A DNA stretch of 64,000 nucleotides from Terriglobia bacterium. Its GTDB lineage: Bacteria > Acidobacteriota > Terriglobia > Terriglobales > Acidobacteriaceae. The notes under the pieces are model-generated. The model saw only the letters and a program-made list of their open reading frames with translations. It did not search any database and was not told where the DNA came from. This document shows positions 26,118-35,409 of the stretch, one piece after another. The stretch's first letter is position 1. Every line of letters begins with the position of its first letter. The stretch covers positions 124,001-188,000 of the forward strand of contig JAIQGE010000006.1 of assembly GCA_020072815.1 (NCBI GenBank), written 5' to 3'. Made by a program: the position numbers and the translations under genes.

Positions 26118-27191
26118 CTAGCTTAAAAGCTTCGCTGCGTCCTTGGCGAAATAAGTCAAAATCAAACTCGCTCCCGCGCGCTTGATGGCCTGCAATGACT
26201 CCATCATCACGCGGTCTCTGTCCAGCCAGCCTTTGGCGAACGCTGCTTGCAGCATGGAATACTCGCCCGACACCTGATACGCGGCCACAGGCACATCAAA
26301 TCGGCGACGCGCTTCATGGATCACGTCCAGGTAAGGCATGGCCGGTTTCACCATAATCATGTCCGCGCCTTCCTTGATGTCCAACGCGATCTCGCGCATG
26401 GCTTCGCGCACATTGGCGCCATCCATCTGGTAAGACCGGCGGTCGCCGAACTGCGGCGCGGAGTCGGCGGCTTCGCGAAAAGGTCCGTAAAAGCCCGAAG
26501 CAAATTTCGCCGCATAAGAAAGGATGGGTGTGTTCGCGAAGCCCGCGTCGTCGAGTCCTTTGCGGATGGCGGCCACCCGGCCGTCCATCATGTCTGAAGG
26601 CGCGATGATGTCCATGCCCGCTTCGGCCTGTGACACGGCGGTCTTGGCCAGGATATCGAGCGTGGCGTCGTTCTCAATTTCGTATTCGGCGGCCACGGCG
26701 GCTTCGGCGACTTTGGTCATGGCGCTGGACAGATCTTTCCTTGACGCCACTACCACGCGTCCCGGCATGTTCCCGCCCGCCTTCTTATGGCGCATGATCC
26801 CGCAGTGCCCGTGCGACATGTACTCGCACAAGCAAACGTCGCCGATCACCACCAGGTCGCGCACTTCGCTCTTGATGGCCCGCGTGGCCCGCTGGACGAT
26901 GCCGTCGTCGGCCCAGGCGCCGGTGGCGACTTCATCTTTCTTCTCCGGCAGGCCGAACAAAATGATGCCGCCCAGCCCCAGCGACTTGGCTTCGCGCGCT
27001 TCTTTCACCGCTTCGTCCACCGAGAGGTTGCAGACGCCGGGCATGGAGCTGATCTCTTTGCGCACGCGCTCGCCCGGACAGACAAACAGCGGATAAATAA
27101 AGTTGCCGGGTTCCAGGTGGGTTTCACGCACCAGCGAGCGCAGGGGCTCGGACTGGCGCATGCGGCGAAGGCGGGTGACAGGAAAGGCCAT
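26118..27191 (-). CDS. hemB: Porphobilinogen synthase (delta-aminolevulinic acid dehydratase)
   Basis: This 357-residue enzyme condenses two 5-aminolevulinate molecules to porphobilinogen in tetrapyrrole synthesis. Active-site lysines are in [19 protein letters not shown] and [14 protein letters not shown]. The metal region [14 protein letters not shown] has Cys residues in a C-x-C...H-x-C arrangement, consistent with zinc binding, although the third classical Cys position differs. [13 protein letters not shown] is diagnostic. It is ~30 residues longer than most members. The first 55 bases of the gene plus its upstream region are duplicated at 27981-28056, beyond the toxin-antitoxin pair. Confidence 0.95.
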   Translation of the reverse strand: MAFPVTRLRRMRQSEPLRSLVRETHLEPGNFIYPLFVCPGERVRKEISSMPGVCNLSVDEAVKEAREAKSLGLGGIILFGLPEKKDEVATGAWADDGIVQRATRAIKSEVRDLVVIGDVCLCEYMSHGHCGIMRHKKAGGNMPGRVVVASRKDLSSAMTKVAEAAVAAEYEIENDATLDILAKTAVSQAEAGMDIIAPSDMMDGRVAAIRKGLDDAGFANTPILSYAAKFASGFYGPFREAADSAPQFGDRRSYQMDGANVREAMREIALDIKEGADMIMVKPAMPYLDVIHEARRRFDVPVAAYQVSGEYSMLQAAFAKGWLDRDRVMMESLQAIKRAGASLILTYFAKDAAKLLS

Positions 27192-27212
27192 AACAGGGAA
27201 AGTTTAGCAGAG
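27137..27212. repeat. 76-bp direct repeat, copy 1 (hemB 5' end)
   Basis: Identical to 27981-28056 at 73 of 76 positions. It covers the first 55 bases of hemB, its start codon and 21 bases upstream. The pair brackets the toxin-antitoxin genes. Confidence 0.93.
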
Positions 27213-27241
27213 GCGGGAACTAGAGTTTAGGTCTTGCTGGA

Positions 27242-27640
27242 TCAGCTCTCGGGGATCAGAAACGCGCCTGCGATTTTTCTATCCAGCGTAGCCAAAACGG
27301 CGCTGTTGGCTCTTGCCAGTTGCGCCAGGTGGCCGTCTGTGATCTGCCGCGCGGTCTTGACCCAGGCAGGGAGATGTGACACGTCATGGCCGTCAGGAAT
27401 GAACGTGAAACGAAGGGCGGCGGATTCCTTCAGCCGAAGCAGCAAAGTGCGGGCCTGGGCCAACGTGAGACCGTAAGCCGGTGTTTGGGCCAGGACCCTC
27501 ACGAATCCGAGTTCCGTGATTGAACACGTTGCCAGATGCAGAGATTGTTTAGCTCGCAGCCACAAAGCAACCCGCTCGTGGAACTCGTGTTGCTGGAAGC
27601 CCAGCGCGACAAGAGCGTTCACGTCGAGCAAATAAATCAT
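27242..27640 (-). CDS. PIN domain ribonuclease toxin (VapC-like)
   Basis: The 132-residue protein is a PIN-domain RNase. The N-terminus IYLLDVNALVALGF gives the first acidic residue (Asp6), EFHERVALWL the next helix, SITELGFVRVL the conserved Glu, and FIPDGHDVSH with the C-terminal TLDRKIAGAF the remaining acidic positions. PIN toxins cleave RNA and are neutralised by the partner antitoxin. ATG 27640 overlaps the antitoxin stop codon (ATGA). The pair lies between the two copies of the hemB 5' repeat, so it looks like an acquired module. Confidence 0.9.
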   Translation of the reverse strand: MIYLLDVNALVALGFQQHEFHERVALWLRAKQSLHLATCSITELGFVRVLAQTPAYGLTLAQARTLLLRLKESAALRFTFIPDGHDVSHLPAWVKTARQITDGHLAQLARANSAVLATLDRKIAGAFLIPES

Positions 27641-27894
27641 GGAAAATCCGCCAGTATTTCGCGTACTTCCTTGCTGCTCAACACTGGAGCGCGGGCGCCT
27701 GCACTTAAGACGGGAAGGCCTGTAATGGGGTCGGTCACTATCTTGGTTCTATGCGGCCGCTTCCTCAACGGTGTCAGGACGATGCGGCCAGCTTCGATCC
27801 TTGCCCGAAGCGGATCACCCGCAAGGATGCCGAGCTTTCTGCGCAGCGCGCCCGGCAGCACTACCTGCCCTTTGGTGGAAACCTTGGTAGTCAT
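27637..27894 (-). CDS. AbrB/MazE-type antitoxin (VapB-like)
   Basis: The 85-residue product starts with a swapped-hairpin AbrB DNA-binding domain: TTKVSTKGQVVLPGALRRKLGI and GDPLRARIEAGRIVLTPL. The C-terminal tail (PITGLPVLSAGARAPVLSSKEVREIL) is the likely toxin-binding arm. Being first in the operon and overlapping the toxin gene by 4 bp fits autoregulation by the antitoxin. ATG 27894 is preceded by GAGGTAAG. Confidence 0.9.
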   Translation of the reverse strand: MTTKVSTKGQVVLPGALRRKLGILAGDPLRARIEAGRIVLTPLRKRPHRTKIVTDPITGLPVLSAGARAPVLSSKEVREILADFP

Positions 27895-27980
27895 GGTAAG
27901 ACAATCTTACCTCCTATGTGCATTTAGGGGCAAGCCGAACCATCCCGTTGCTGTTAGAAAATTGCGGTTTTAATAGCGCC

Positions 27981-28056
27981 AGCGCAGGGGCTCAGACTGG
28001 CGCATGCGGCGAAGGCGGGTGACGGGAAAGGCCACAACAGGGAAAGTTTAGCAGAG
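27981..28056. repeat. 76-bp direct repeat, copy 2 (orphan hemB 5' fragment)
   Basis: Same sequence as 27137-27212 with three substitutions. One of them changes the hemB start ATG to GTG, and the frame ends at TAA after 21 codons (27973-27971 on the minus strand), so it is a relic without function. Confidence 0.93.
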
Positions 28057-28115
28057 CTTGTTCGCCCAACAATGGTACCGTGGTTTTTCAGCGCGGTAGC
28101 CATAGATCTTTGGAG

Positions 28116-28745
28116 TTACTTTATCGTTTTGTCATATCCAAGAGTAAGGCCATAGGCAACGTTTTCCAGGGCTTTCTGGACGGCCAGTATCTTCGTCGCC
28201 TCCCGTTGAATGTCCTCAAGTCTTTCCAGGGGGACCTTGGTCAAATCACGATTCAGCACTCGCATCGCAGCTGACAAGTCGCCCACCGGCGAGAACGCCT
28301 GGCTCTGTAGAGTGATGAAGTCCTGCTGCAGATCGTACACGTCAGTGTAATCTTTGAGTTCTTCGTAATCCATGTGGGTGACCGCCCCGCTGACTGAAGC
28401 GGTTTTCCACGCCGTGGAATAAAGCTCGTAGCTGGCAAAGTTGTATCCCAGCGCGTGCACGGATAGTTTCCGGGTTTTTTCGGCGTCGTCGATGGTCGAG
28501 ATGATCTGCTGCAACTGTTCTTGTCTCTTTTGGATTTCCGGCACAGCCTTCCGAATGGTTTCTTTGTTTTGACGCAATTCAGTTGCAATATTGGCCCGCG
28601 CCTCGCGCACCAGGGCGCGATGGTGCATCCAGGTGACAATGCCGTCCAATCCCAGGGCAATCAGAATGCCCAGGACGACGGTGAGCATGTGGACGACAAA
28701 AGCCTTCTTCGAGTGTATGGGACCATCCGGGTGGTGGATTTCCAT
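28116..28745 (-). CDS. Membrane-anchored hypothetical protein (209 aa)
   Basis: One N-terminal transmembrane helix (MLTVVLGILIALGLDGIVTW, about residues 20-39) is followed by a mostly helical extracytoplasmic domain with coiled-coil-like stretches (EIQKRQEQLQQIISTIDDAE). AAAGGAAAGG lies just before ATG 28745. I recognise the general type (short cytoplasmic tail with HSKKAF, one helix, ~160-residue helical domain) from other bacteria but no function. It points away from mutS2, so the 159-bp gap probably holds divergent promoters. Confidence 0.7.
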   Translation of the reverse strand: MEIHHPDGPIHSKKAFVVHMLTVVLGILIALGLDGIVTWMHHRALVREARANIATELRQNKETIRKAVPEIQKRQEQLQQIISTIDDAEKTRKLSVHALGYNFASYELYSTAWKTASVSGAVTHMDYEELKDYTDVYDLQQDFITLQSQAFSPVGDLSAAMRVLNRDLTKVPLERLEDIQREATKILAVQKALENVAYGLTLGYDKTIK

Positions 28746-28904
28746 CGCCTTTCCTTTCGTAGCGGATGCGGGTTCGTGCGGCTGCGGCGTCCGTAACTGG
28801 TTTTTCGTCCGTCATGATTTTCAGGATGATAGCGTACCCCGCTGCCATCACGTGAGCCAGTATCGCAGCGAATCAATATTGCGGTGAGCTAATATCTTAG
28901 TTGC

Positions 28905-31406
28905 ATGGTGCCCTCGCCTCTCCAGCATTCTTCCGCGCGCGTTCTGGAATTTGACCAGTTTCGCGACCTGCTTGCGGCCTACGTCTCCTCGCCGCTGGGC
29001 AAGGCACGCGTAGCGGAACTTGTTCCCTCGGCCGACCGCGCATGGATCGCCCAGCAGCAGCAGCTTGCCGCCGAAACGCGAAAGTTTCTTTCCGCCGGCG
29101 GACGGCTGGAATTCTCCGGGCTGTTCGACGGCCGGCAGCTTCTGGCCAAGTCGAAGATCAGCGGCGCAGTGCTGGAGCTGGAGGAAATTCGCGACATCCT
29201 CCTTCTCGCCGACAAAGCCGCCGAGTGGCGTGAAATGGCGCTGCATCCTCCTGACGCCGTCCTCAAAGACAATGGCTGGCAAAGCATGTCAGCTTTGGCG
29301 TTGCAAATCGCCGACTTCACCGACCTGCTGCGCTACTTCCGCAACAAGATCCTGCCCGACGGCACGCTCGACGACCGCGCGTCGCCGGAGCTGAACCGCA
29401 TCCGCCGCGAAGTCGAGAAGCAGAAGCGCATGATCCAGGAGTCGCTGCGCGGCTACCTGCGCCGGCTGGCCGAAGGCGGCGCGGTGCAGGACGAACTGGT
29501 CACCATCCGCGGCGAGCGCTTTGTCATCCCGGTAAAAACCGAGCAGCGCAAGCGCGTGAGCGGCGTGGTGCACGGCGCGTCGTCGAGCGGGCAGACGGTG
29601 TTCATCGAACCGCTGGAGACTATCGAGCAGAACAACGACCTCGTCCGCCTGCTGGAAGAGGAGATGGCGGAAATCCGCCGCATCCTGCAGGAGATGACTT
29701 CGAAGATCGGCGAGCAGGCCGCCGCCATCGCCGTGGCCGTTGATGTGATGGCCGAAGTGGAACTCCAATTCGGCAAAGCGCGCTTCGGACTCGACTACGA
29801 CTGCGTTCGTCCGGAGCTGACGGAAGATTTTCTGGAACTGCGCGACGCAAGGCATCCTTTATTAGAGAGAAACTTTCGTGGCGTGGCTTCGCCGCACCCG
29901 GCGGGTGCGGGGGCGGCAGGCGGCTTGAAGCAAAGCCGCAAGGTCGTTCCCCTCACGCTGGAAATGGACTCCGCGCACCGGCAACTGATCATCAGCGGCC
30001 CCAACACCGGCGGCAAAACCGTGGCCCTGAAGACCGTTGGCCTGCTGGCGCTGATGGCCCAGGCCGGTGTGCCCGTCCCGGCGACCACCGCGCGCCTTCC
30101 GGTGTTTGACGCCGCGCTGGCCGACATTGGCGATTACCAGTCCATTGAGCAGAACCTGTCAACCTTTTCCGCGCACGTAACCAACATTGATTTCATTTCG
30201 CGCACCGCCACCACGCATTCGCTGGTGCTGCTGGATGAGCTGGGCTCGGCCACTGACCCGGAAGAAGGCGCGGCGCTGGCCGTGGCTATTGCCGAACATT
30301 TCCGCGGGATCGGCGCGGTCACCGTGATCTCCACCCACCATACGTCGCTCAAGGTGTACGCGGCGAATACCACGGGCGTGCTGAATGCCGCCGTCGGCTT
30401 CGACGAGAAGACGCTGCAGCCCACGTATGAGCTGCAAGTCGGCGTGCCGGGCGCGTCCGCCGGCATCAACATTGCCGGACGCCTCGGCCTGAACCCGCAG
30501 ATCATTGAAGCCGCGCGCTTGAAGCTGGGTACGCAAACGCAAGACGTCAGCAAGTTCCTGGACAAGCTGCATTCCGAGCTGCGCGATCTGGAGCGTGAAC
30601 GCCGCGTTGCCCAGGAGCGCGACGCGGCGCTGCAAAAAGAACTCAAGCGTTTGGAGGCCGAAGGCGCCAAAGAGCAGCGGCAGAAGACGCGCGAATTTGA
30701 AAGCAAGATGGAATCGCTCCTGCGCGACTTTGAATACCAGACGCGCGAAGCCGTCAACGCCGTGCAGGACCGCGCCGCGCAGCAGAAGCTGACCAAGCAG
30801 GCGGAGCAGCGCATGGCCAAGCTGCGCCGCGAATTCAAGGAGCAGTTTGACGCCGGCGTGGTCGCCCACAAGACCGGCGCCGACCGCGGCGACGTCAACG
30901 CGCGTCCGCATGAGGTGAAGCACGTCTCCGAAGGCGACACCGTCAAGCTGAAGTCGCTCGGCCGCACGGCCCTGGTCAAACGCAAAGTCGACGACAACAC
31001 GTTTGAAGTCGAGATGGGCGCCATGAAGATGAAGGTCCCGCGCAGTGACATCGCGGAAGTGTTCACGTCTTCGTCCGCGTCGCTTCCCCGCGGCGCAACT
31101 CCGGTGGCCGCCGCCCGCTCGCGGGGCATCTCCGTGCATCTCAATCGCGAAGACGACAACGCCCCTACGGAGATCAACGTGATCGGCCAGACCGTGGACC
31201 AGGCCACGCAGGAAGTGGAGAAGTTTGTGGACCGGGCGTTTCTCGCCGGCTTGGCGCGAGTAAGGATCGTCCACGGCAGCGGCATGGGAATTCTGCGCAA
31301 GGCCTTGCGGCAGTATCTGCAAAAGCATCCCCACGTGGCGACCGTGGCTGAGCCTCCGCAGAACGAAGGCGGTGCGGGCGCGACGGTGGTGGAGCTGAGG
31401 GAGTAA
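28905..31406 (+). CDS. mutS2: Endonuclease MutS2
   Basis: The 833-residue protein has the MutS2 order: an N-terminal clamp/lever region (LEFDQFRDLLAAYVSSPLGK onward), the ABC-type ATPase with Walker A GPNTGGKTVALKT (near residue 364) and Walker B LVLLDELGSATDPEEGAAL, a long coiled coil (about 525-660), a KOW-like segment, and a C-terminal Smr nuclease domain with VHGSGMGILRKAL (near residue 788). MutS2 resolves branched DNA and suppresses recombination, and in some species rescues stalled ribosomes. An Ala/Gly-rich insert (ASPHPAGAGAAGG) lies just before the ATPase domain. Confidence 0.95.
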   Translation: MVPSPLQHSSARVLEFDQFRDLLAAYVSSPLGKARVAELVPSADRAWIAQQQQLAAETRKFLSAGGRLEFSGLFDGRQLLAKSKISGAVLELEEIRDILLLADKAAEWREMALHPPDAVLKDNGWQSMSALALQIADFTDLLRYFRNKILPDGTLDDRASPELNRIRREVEKQKRMIQESLRGYLRRLAEGGAVQDELVTIRGERFVIPVKTEQRKRVSGVVHGASSSGQTVFIEPLETIEQNNDLVRLLEEEMAEIRRILQEMTSKIGEQAAAIAVAVDVMAEVELQFGKARFGLDYDCVRPELTEDFLELRDARHPLLERNFRGVASPHPAGAGAAGGLKQSRKVVPLTLEMDSAHRQLIISGPNTGGKTVALKTVGLLALMAQAGVPVPATTARLPVFDAALADIGDYQSIEQNLSTFSAHVTNIDFISRTATTHSLVLLDELGSATDPEEGAALAVAIAEHFRGIGAVTVISTHHTSLKVYAANTTGVLNAAVGFDEKTLQPTYELQVGVPGASAGINIAGRLGLNPQIIEAARLKLGTQTQDVSKFLDKLHSELRDLERERRVAQERDAALQKELKRLEAEGAKEQRQKTREFESKMESLLRDFEYQTREAVNAVQDRAAQQKLTKQAEQRMAKLRREFKEQFDAGVVAHKTGADRGDVNARPHEVKHVSEGDTVKLKSLGRTALVKRKVDDNTFEVEMGAMKMKVPRSDIAEVFTSSSASLPRGATPVAAARSRGISVHLNREDDNAPTEINVIGQTVDQATQEVEKFVDRAFLAGLARVRIVHGSGMGILRKALRQYLQKHPHVATVAEPPQNEGGAGATVVELRE

Positions 31407-31478
31407 ATCGCCAAGCGAGACAAGCGATGCGGATATTAACCGTGGAAAAACAAAATTCCTGGTCGTAAAATAACGCCC

Positions 31479-32711
31479 GTGCGATTTGCTAGATTGACGC
31501 CGCTTTCCTTGTTGTTTCTGGTTGCGACCTCCTGGTCTCAGTCCGCGGATGAATGGGTCAAGAAGGGCAATGCCCAGTTTGCCAAAGCGGATTATGATCA
31601 AGCTATTCAGTCTTACACTGAGGCGGTCCGTCTGAAGCCGGAAGATGCTGAAACATTCAACCTCCGCGCAATGGCCCATGTAACAAAAGGGGACCTTGAC
31701 CGGGCGATCCAGGATTGGAATGAGGCTGTCCGGCTAAATCCAAAATTAGCCTCTGCATTTAACAACCTGGGCGCCGCCTATCACCAAAAAGAGGACTATG
31801 ACCGCGCCATCCAGAGCTATGCGGCGGCCATTCGGCTGGAGCCAAAGCTGGCGGAGACCTTCAATAACCGGGGACGCGCCTATGCTCTCAAAGGCGACAA
31901 TGATCGTGCCATCCAAGATCTTGCTGAGGCCATTCGCCTCAAGCCAGACTATGCCGATGCGCTCACGTATCGAGGCCTGCTCGAATATTCGGCCAAAGGC
32001 AACTACGACCAGGCGATGCGGGACTTCAATGACGCTATTCGCGTGAATCCCAACGACGCTGGAGCTCATAGCTACCGCGCCATCCTGTATAACGACAAGG
32101 GCGACTATGATCACGCCATCGCCGACGCCGACCATAGTGTTCGCCTGGATCCTAATTTTGCCAAAGCATATGCCGCCCGCGGAACGGCATACTATGGAAA
32201 AGGCAACCTAGGTCAAGCCATTCAGGATTCAACCAAGGCCATCCAACTGGATCCGAAATTGTTTGAAGCGTTCAATACCAGAGGCCGCGCCTACCAAGCA
32301 AGGGGCGAGTATGACCGTGCCCTTGCAGATTTCCGTGACGCCCTTCGCTTGAAGCCGGACCTTACTGAGGCAGTGAACAATGTGGGAGTCATTTATCTCA
32401 ACAAAGGGGACATTGGTGGAGCGATCGAGCAGTTTACGGAAGCGATCCGCATGCGGCCAAACTATGCAAGGGCCTTCAACAACCGCGGGATTGCCTATGC
32501 CAACAAAGGCGATTATGATCGCGCCCTCCAGGATTACAGCGAAGCCCTTCGTCTGCAACCTGAGTATGCCAATGCGCTCTATAACCGGGCCCTAGTTTAT
32601 CGCGCGAAAGGCGACCAAGTCCGAGCCATGCAGGACTTAAAAGCAGTCCTTCAGTTGAACCCAAATCATGCTCAAGCGGCAACCGCTATAAAGGACTTGG
32701 AGGAGAAGTGA
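31479..32711 (+). CDS. Exported tetratricopeptide-repeat protein
   Basis: The 410-residue product begins with a short signal peptide (LTPLSLLFLVATSWSQ). It is then almost entirely TPR units of 34 residues: about eleven copies of the pattern (A)-x-N-N-R-G-x-A-Y-x-x-K-G-D-Y-D-R-A-I-Q-D. Such proteins are scaffolds for protein contacts; partners are unknown. The start is GTG 31479. No membrane segment or enzymatic domain is present. Confidence 0.88.
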   Translation: MRFARLTPLSLLFLVATSWSQSADEWVKKGNAQFAKADYDQAIQSYTEAVRLKPEDAETFNLRAMAHVTKGDLDRAIQDWNEAVRLNPKLASAFNNLGAAYHQKEDYDRAIQSYAAAIRLEPKLAETFNNRGRAYALKGDNDRAIQDLAEAIRLKPDYADALTYRGLLEYSAKGNYDQAMRDFNDAIRVNPNDAGAHSYRAILYNDKGDYDHAIADADHSVRLDPNFAKAYAARGTAYYGKGNLGQAIQDSTKAIQLDPKLFEAFNTRGRAYQARGEYDRALADFRDALRLKPDLTEAVNNVGVIYLNKGDIGGAIEQFTEAIRMRPNYARAFNNRGIAYANKGDYDRALQDYSEALRLQPEYANALYNRALVYRAKGDQVRAMQDLKAVLQLNPNHAQAATAIKDLEEK

Positions 32712-33098
32712 AGCGCGCTGAAAGGATTGCGCCTTTCAATCCCTGTGGCCCATACGGCGCAACTGAAGTTGGTGACCCTGATATTGAATCCGTTATAAAA
32801 GCACATATTGCCGGCGCTTCGCCCAGGGTGACAGACTGAAGACGAGTGGGCGAAAATGAACACCTCCGCAACTTCGACTTGTCAAGATGTACAACTTCGT
32901 GCTGTATTCGCTAATAGAAATGCGCTATGATGAAGTGCGCCTCAGGGTGTGAAAGAACATAGATCATTGAAAAAATAAGCGCTTAGCAATCAGCAGTCAG
33001 CAATCAGCCACGGCAAGGAGCCTGTGCCCCGCAGCCGATTCGAATGGGACCCCATTGGGATGGCTCGCCGCTAAGTCCTTTGTTTATTGGGACCATTG
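32712..33098. other. Gene-free gap with repeats before the transposon
   Basis: Contains a gccggcgcttcgcccagggtgacagac unit of the TGTCATCCTGAGC family (about 32811-32838), a heptad block (32980-33008) and a 39-bp unit (33054-33092) that recurs at 35566-35602 on the far side of the transposon. No gene is evident. Confidence 0.5.
33054..33092. repeat. 39-bp unit, copy 1 (interrupted by the transposon)
   Basis: attgggatggctcgccgcta followed by agtcctttgtttattggga. It resembles 35566-35602 (gttgggatgcgtcgcgtaag, then ttctttagatattggga). The similarity resumes across the transposon after the target duplication (gggatgaataggaagggg vs gggatgaacagggagggg). Confidence 0.6.
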
Positions 33099-33176
33099 GG
33101 TAACAACATACTTGACTCATGTGTTGGATTCGCGCACACTGGGGCTGCCGTGACAGGGCTATTGGTTTTGCTTGCT

Positions 33177-34151
33177 TTACTTTATTTCATTGTATCTGGC
33201 GCACGTAGCAGTCGCTCCCGAAGCGAGATGTATGCCACAAAAAGTGCTGCTGTACTCATTCCCAAAAGTGTCACGGTAAGCTACGCGGCCCGTTACGAGC
33301 AGCGTGGCATCTCTATCTCTGGCTGTCTTGAGAGAATCACCAGAGAATGTATCAGTCGTCAAAACGGTTACGAACATGTCATTTCCCGGCAATACGGGTG
33401 CCGTGGAATGGTGGGTCAGCTTGGAGCATTGAGCGTCAATACGTTCCTCAGTCACTTCTTCCTCTTTGATGGGTTCTTTCGCCCACCAAATAGTGATGCA
33501 GTTTCTTACATTGATAGCGGGCGTTCGACCGGAGTTGACGATATGCACGTTCCAGGAAACGGGCTTTCCATCCTCAAACTTCGGGGAGTCCGGCTTGAAC
33601 CAAAGATAAGGTCGCTGATCGCGGGCAAAGTTTTCGCGGGCCAGAGTTACAGAAGCATGAGCAGTGTCCGCAGATCGCTTGGCTTCTTTGGCAAGGTCAC
33701 TTGTAGCTCCAATGAGTTTGTCCGTCTTCGCCAGCGACTCCCCCATTTTCTTAGTCTGCTCGATGGCTTGCTTGGATTGAGTATCAGCAGCGACCGCCAA
33801 GGTGTGAGTATCGGCACTTCCCTGGCGAATTTCTTTCAAGGTGGCATCGGCGGCATTCGCGCTTTTTGTCGCGGCTTCGGTGGCAGTGCGCATTTGGTTG
33901 AGTTGGCCGTTGTAAATGCAGGCAATGACGATGGTAGTTATCAGCAGAGCACCATTAATGCCTATAAGCCATATCTCGCCCTTTTTTATGTCCCGCTCAA
34001 GCTTTACGGTTGCATTCTCTTTCTCGTTGGTTCCGCACTTGGAATCTTCTCTCATTTCGTTTTGTTGTATAGCGGGTTGAAGTGGAGGCTTAGAAAAAGA
34101 ATCTTGGTGGGCATCCCCGGCTGGTGTGTCGCCGCTGTTTTGATCTGGCAT
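33177..34151 (-). CDS. Transposon passenger: membrane protein with coiled coil
   Basis: The 324-residue protein has a hydrophilic N-terminus of ~65 residues, one transmembrane helix (IWLIGINGALLITTIVIACIY, about 67-87) and a coiled coil of ~100 residues rich in Ala, Thr and Lys (TEAATKSANAADATLKEI onward). A beta-rich C-terminal domain starting at RDQRPYLWFKPDS completes it. Proteins with this QLNQMRTATEAA plus QRPYLW layout occur in many bacteria and have no known function. The opposite strand has a frame of similar length (33087-34178), but it lacks such a domain structure. Confidence 0.75.
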   Translation of the reverse strand: MPDQNSGDTPAGDAHQDSFSKPPLQPAIQQNEMREDSKCGTNEKENATVKLERDIKKGEIWLIGINGALLITTIVIACIYNGQLNQMRTATEAATKSANAADATLKEIRQGSADTHTLAVAADTQSKQAIEQTKKMGESLAKTDKLIGATSDLAKEAKRSADTAHASVTLARENFARDQRPYLWFKPDSPKFEDGKPVSWNVHIVNSGRTPAINVRNCITIWWAKEPIKEEEVTEERIDAQCSKLTHHSTAPVLPGNDMFVTVLTTDTFSGDSLKTARDRDATLLVTGRVAYRDTFGNEYSSTFCGIHLASGATATCARYNEIK

Positions 34152-34207
34152 GGAACTAGCCTTTTACTTGGGATATAGACGCGCAATTTTAACAAGAGAG
34201 GTTTATT

Positions 34208-34423
34208 ATGCAAGTAGTACCTGCAATGAAAGTCCCCGAAAAATACGAGCCGAAAAACGCTGATGAATTCGGCACGTTTGACCGCGCCATGACGCGACTC
34301 CTAGCTGTTCCCGCTAAGGAACTACAGCGCAAAATCGCCAAAGACAAAAAGCAAAAGGCCAGGAAGAAACGCGCTAAAACCAGCGAACGCGGCCCTTCCC
34401 GCGATTCTGGCGGCGAGGTTTAA
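34208..34423 (+). CDS. Transposon passenger: small basic protein (71 aa)
   Basis: ATG 34208 is preceded by AGAGAGG. The product has an acidic/neutral N-terminal half (EKYEPKNADEFGTFDRAMTRLLAVPAKEL) and a strongly basic C-terminal half (KIAKDKKQKARKKRAKTS). The N-terminal part, DEFGTFDRAMTRLLAVPAKE, resembles short proteins found with toxin-antitoxin or plasmid loci. I do not assign a function. It is divergent from the membrane protein (57-bp gap). Confidence 0.65.
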   Translation: MQVVPAMKVPEKYEPKNADEFGTFDRAMTRLLAVPAKELQRKIAKDKKQKARKKRAKTSERGPSRDSGGEV

Positions 34424-34434
34424 AGCGTTTCCGC

Positions 34435-35409
34435 TCAGGGTTGCTCCGCTCTGCGACCCGTCAACTGATCGTAGGTTAGGCGTTTGTCGCAAATCTGCGA
34501 GACTGCCATGCGGAAACGGTCACCGTCGCCAATGAACTGCTTTTTGGTCGCACGATTATTGAAACGGAACATCTGTTCGTCAAGGTATCTGTAAAGATGA
34601 AAAGGTTCGACGCTAACGTAAGTCCCCTTAATCCCGCGCTTAAAGAGACTCCAAAAGTTCTCCATGCCATTCGTGTGCACCTGTCCGCTCACGTAGGTTT
34701 CAGCGTGGTCAACGATCTGGTGGATGTAGTCGGCATGGAGTCCCCAATAGCTCTTGCAATCATCCGTGGACAGATAAGAGCCGGGTTGGACGTGCTGCCT
34801 GACAAGAGCTTGCAGCGTGTTGCGTTCGCGGTCAGGCGTAACTTCCGTTCGCACTTCGCCGCCACGCTCAAGGATTCCGACTACAACGGTCTTGCCGCCG
34901 AACCCGCGCCTGTTAATTCTTTCCCTCTTGTCCTTGTGCATGAACCGGGCCTTACCGCCGATGAAGGTTTCATCTGCCTCGACGTGCCCGGAGAGTTTTC
35001 CCAAGGGTTCTTTGTGCAACGAAAGCCGGATTCTGTGGGCCATGAACCAAGCGGATTTTTGCGTGACTCCCAAGCAACGGTGAAGTTCGTAAGAGCTAAT
35101 CCCGTTCTTGTCATTGCAGATCATCCACATTGCCGCCAGCCATTTGTCGAGGCCGATTGCGCTGTCCTCCATGATTGTTCCGACCTTGATGCTGAATTGC
35201 CGCCGTTTGTGTTCGTTGACACACTGCCAAAGACGGCGCGTCGAGAGATAGTGGACTTGCTTACCGCCGCAAGTGGGGCAGATCACCACGCCATCGGGCC
35301 AGCGTTTCTTCGCCAGATACGCAAGGCAGTTGTCCAGATCGCTGAAATAGGTGATCGCTTCTTGGAGCGTTTTCGGTTCTTTCACATAGCCTGTCATGTC
35401 AAAAAGCAT
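34435..35409 (-). CDS. IS1595-family transposase (ISXO2-like DDNK)
   Basis: The ~324-residue transposase has an N-terminal zinc-ribbon (CPTCGGKQVHYLS and WQCVNEH) and the catalytic ISXO2-like domain: GHVEADETFIGG (first Asp), YLSTDDCKSYWG (second Asp) and VHTNGMENFWSLFKRGIKGT (Asn and Lys of DDNK). Two in-frame ATG codons are inside the element (35409 and 35397); a longer frame would cross the terminal repeat. All catalytic positions are intact. Confidence 0.93.
   Translation of the reverse strand: MLFDMTGYVKEPKTLQEAITYFSDLDNCLAYLAKKRWPDGVVICPTCGGKQVHYLSTRRLWQCVNEHKRRQFSIKVGTIMEDSAIGLDKWLAAMWMICNDKNGISSYELHRCLGVTQKSAWFMAHRIRLSLHKEPLGKLSGHVEADETFIGGKARFMHKDKRERINRRGFGGKTVVVGILERGGEVRTEVTPDRERNTLQALVRQHVQPGSYLSTDDCKSYWGLHADYIHQIVDHAETYVSGQVHTNGMENFWSLFKRGIKGTYVSVEPFHLYRYLDEQMFRFNNRATKKQFIGDGDRFRMAVSQICDKRLTYDQLTGRRAEQP

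Noticed and set aside
30134-31679. Overlapping long minus-strand frames opposite mutS2
   Set aside because: The mutS2 product has complete ATPase and Smr motifs; the opposite frames have no domain.
33087-34178. 363-codon plus-strand frame inside the transposon
   Set aside because: It begins outside the left terminal repeat, so it cannot be an original gene of the element. The opposite strand encodes a protein with a membrane helix, a coiled coil and a recognisable layout.
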